Of a DNA stretch of 64,000 nt, positions 62,800 to 64,000 are shown piece by piece. The notes under the pieces were generated by a model that was not told the DNA's origin, ran no database searches, and saw only the letters and a list, made by a program, of their open reading frames with translations. The position numbers were made by a program, and so were the translations under genes. Origin of the DNA: Jeotgalibaca porci. Its GTDB lineage: Bacteria; Bacillota; Bacilli; Lactobacillales; Aerococcaceae. Each line of letters begins with the position of its first letter. The first letter of the stretch is position 1. The stretch is taken from assembly GCF_011299095.1 (NCBI RefSeq), contig NZ_CP049889.1, positions 284,501 to 348,500 on the forward strand. Reading direction: 5' to 3'.

Positions 62800-64000
62800 C
62801 TATGCAAACAAGGCAGCCAATTCTTGGGAAGAAAGTGCTTTTTCGTTACTTTCATCGATACGCTCGATGTCCGCTCCAAGATTACGAAGCTTTTTGTCAA
62901 AATTATAATATCCACGATCTAGATGTTTTAAGTTCGTTACGCGTGTGTATCCAGAAGATACTAATCCAGCAATAATCAATGCTGCTGCAGCACGTAAGTC
63001 TGTGGCTGCTACTTCAGCGCCTTGGAATGAAGAATTTCCATATAACAAGACCGTTTGTCCTTCTACTTTGAAGTTTGCATTCATACGGCGCATTTCTTCA
63101 AGATGCATGAAGCGGTTCTCAAAAACTGTTTCTGTCATTGTGCTTGTCCCTTGCGAAACCAGCTGAGCGATTGTCATTTGTGCCTGCATATCAGTGGGGA
63201 AGCCAGGATGTGGCATTGTCTTAACATCCGTTGCCCGTAATTGCTTCGGTCCAACAACACGTAGACCGTCCCCTTCTTCTTCAATTGAAACGCCCATTTC
63301 TTTCAGTTTAGAAATCAAGGGTTTGTTATGTTCAGCAATCGCATCTTCGATGAAGATATTGCCGTTTGTAACAGCCGCTGCAACCATAAATGTGCCTGTT
63401 TCAATACGGTCAGGAATAATTGAGTGTGTGACACCCACTAGTTCTTCAACACCCTCAATACGGATTGTTTCTGTACCAGCTCCATGTACTTTAGCACCCA
63501 TGCTATTTAGGAAACGAGCTAGGTCAACGATTTCCGGCTCACGTGCAACGTTTTCCAGTACAGTTGTACCTTCAGCGTATACAGCGCCCATCATAAGGTT
63601 TTGTGTGGCTCCTACACTTGGGAAGTCCAAGTAAATACGAGCGCCATACAGTTTTTCAGCGACAGCTTCAACATAACCATTCTCGATTTTAATAGAAGCA
63701 CCCATTGCTTCAAAACCTTTTAAGTGTAAGTCGATTGGACGAGTACCAATTGCACATCCACCTGGTAAAGCAACTCTTGCTCTTCCTAGGCGAGCCAACA
63801 ATGGGCCCATAACTACAATAGAAGCTCTCATCTTACTAACGTATTCAAACGGTGTTTCCCAACTTACATTACCCGTTGCATCTACTTCTACAGTGTTAGT
63901 CTCTTCGTTAAAATCAATATCAATATTAATGTTTCTTAAAACATTATTAATTGTATATACATCAGATAATACCGGAACGTTTTTCAACGTCGTTTTACCC
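62800..64000 (-). CDS. murA: UDP-N-acetylglucosamine 1-carboxyvinyltransferase, 5' end beyond the window
   Basis: About 400 codons of an expected 420-435 are seen; the frame stays open to the edge. [20 protein letters not shown] holds the catalytic Cys, with [12 protein letters not shown] and [21 protein letters not shown] later. It adds enolpyruvate to UDP-GlcNAc, the first committed step of peptidoglycan. The first 20 to 30 residues lie outside. Probably cotranscribed with mbl. Confidence 0.95.
   Translation of the reverse strand, partial: GKTTLKNVPVLSDVYTINNVLRNINIDIDFNEETNTVEVDATGNVSWETPFEYVSKMRASIVVMGPLLARLGRARVALPGGCAIGTRPIDLHLKGFEAMGASIKIENGYVEAVAEKLYGARIYLDFPSVGATQNLMMGAVYAEGTTVLENVAREPEIVDLARFLNSMGAKVHGAGTETIRIEGVEELVGVTHSIIPDRIETGTFMVAAAVTNGNIFIEDAIAEHNKPLISKLKEMGVSIEEEGDGLRVVGPKQLRATDVKTMPHPGFPTDMQAQMTIAQLVSQGTSTMTETVFENRFMHLEEMRRMNANFKVEGQTVLLYGNSSFQGAEVAATDLRAAAALIIAGLVSSGYTRVTNLKHLDRGYYNFDKKLRNLGADIERIDESNEKALSSQELAALFA

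Overview
The window is low-GC Firmicutes DNA, most likely from a lactic acid bacterium of the Lactobacillales (Carnobacteriaceae-like). This is inferred from gene content and order: the cggR-gap-pgk-tpi-gpmI-eno glycolytic operon, a class III fructose-bisphosphatase, secG-esterase-rnr-smpB followed by ssrA, and murA-mbl-epuA. The species cannot be named from sequence alone. Nearly all genes lie on the minus strand; only the glutamine-amidotransferase-like gene at 560 is clearly on the plus strand.

Region 1 (1-14.8 kb) is ordinary chromosome. It holds the start of an iron-siderophore permease behind a Fur-like palindrome, a C26 peptidase, Maf, SatD, a DUF6241-like protein, a GcvH-like and ArsC/Spx-like pair, gluconokinase with a wrecked 6-phosphogluconate dehydrogenase in front of it, an SDR, RodA, a BrkB/YihY protein, IlvE behind what looks like a leader-peptide attenuator, a UPF0316 protein, a lipoprotein, a metallophosphoesterase and a FetAB-type exporter.

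Region 2 (about 14.83-41.60 kb) is a visibly AT-richer genomic island. It sits exactly at the 3' end of ssrA and is bounded by about 60-bp near-identical direct repeats (14827-14886 and 41535-41595) that look like attachment sites. No integrase is visible. Every recognisable gene in it suggests anti-phage defence. In transcription order the island carries: a small TIGR04540-like gene; an operon of a CoiA-like zinc-finger protein, a coiled-coil protein, a 338-aa unknown and a 1756-aa DEAH helicase with a DUF1998-type C-terminus (Druantia DruE-like); an N6-adenine methylase fused to a target-recognition domain, with a 177-aa unknown; a complete type I restriction-modification system (hsdM, hsdS, hsdR); an Mrr-like nuclease; a protein with a possible HEPN motif; and a Gabija-like OLD nuclease/UvrD helicase pair whose helicase is frameshifted in a run of ten A. 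Decayed fragments (a second TIGR04540-like copy, an hsdM 5' end, a serine-hydrolase 5' end) record past recombination.

Region 3 (41.6-64 kb) is core chromosome: tmRNA with its own promoter, a histidine phosphatase, fbp, smpB, rnr, an esterase, secG, a DUF1015-serA-serC serine operon (serC carries a one-base frameshift), a 50-bp-period tandem hairpin array, the glycolytic operon with its CggR regulator, clpP under a CtsR-type operator, tRNA-Arg(CCG), epuA, mbl and the 3' part of murA running off the end.

The strongest candidate for an under-described system is the DruE-like helicase operon with its CoiA-like and coiled-coil partners plus the methylase/177-aa pair (28.5-40.9 kb). It resembles Druantia and DISARM but matches none of their standard gene sets as I know them.
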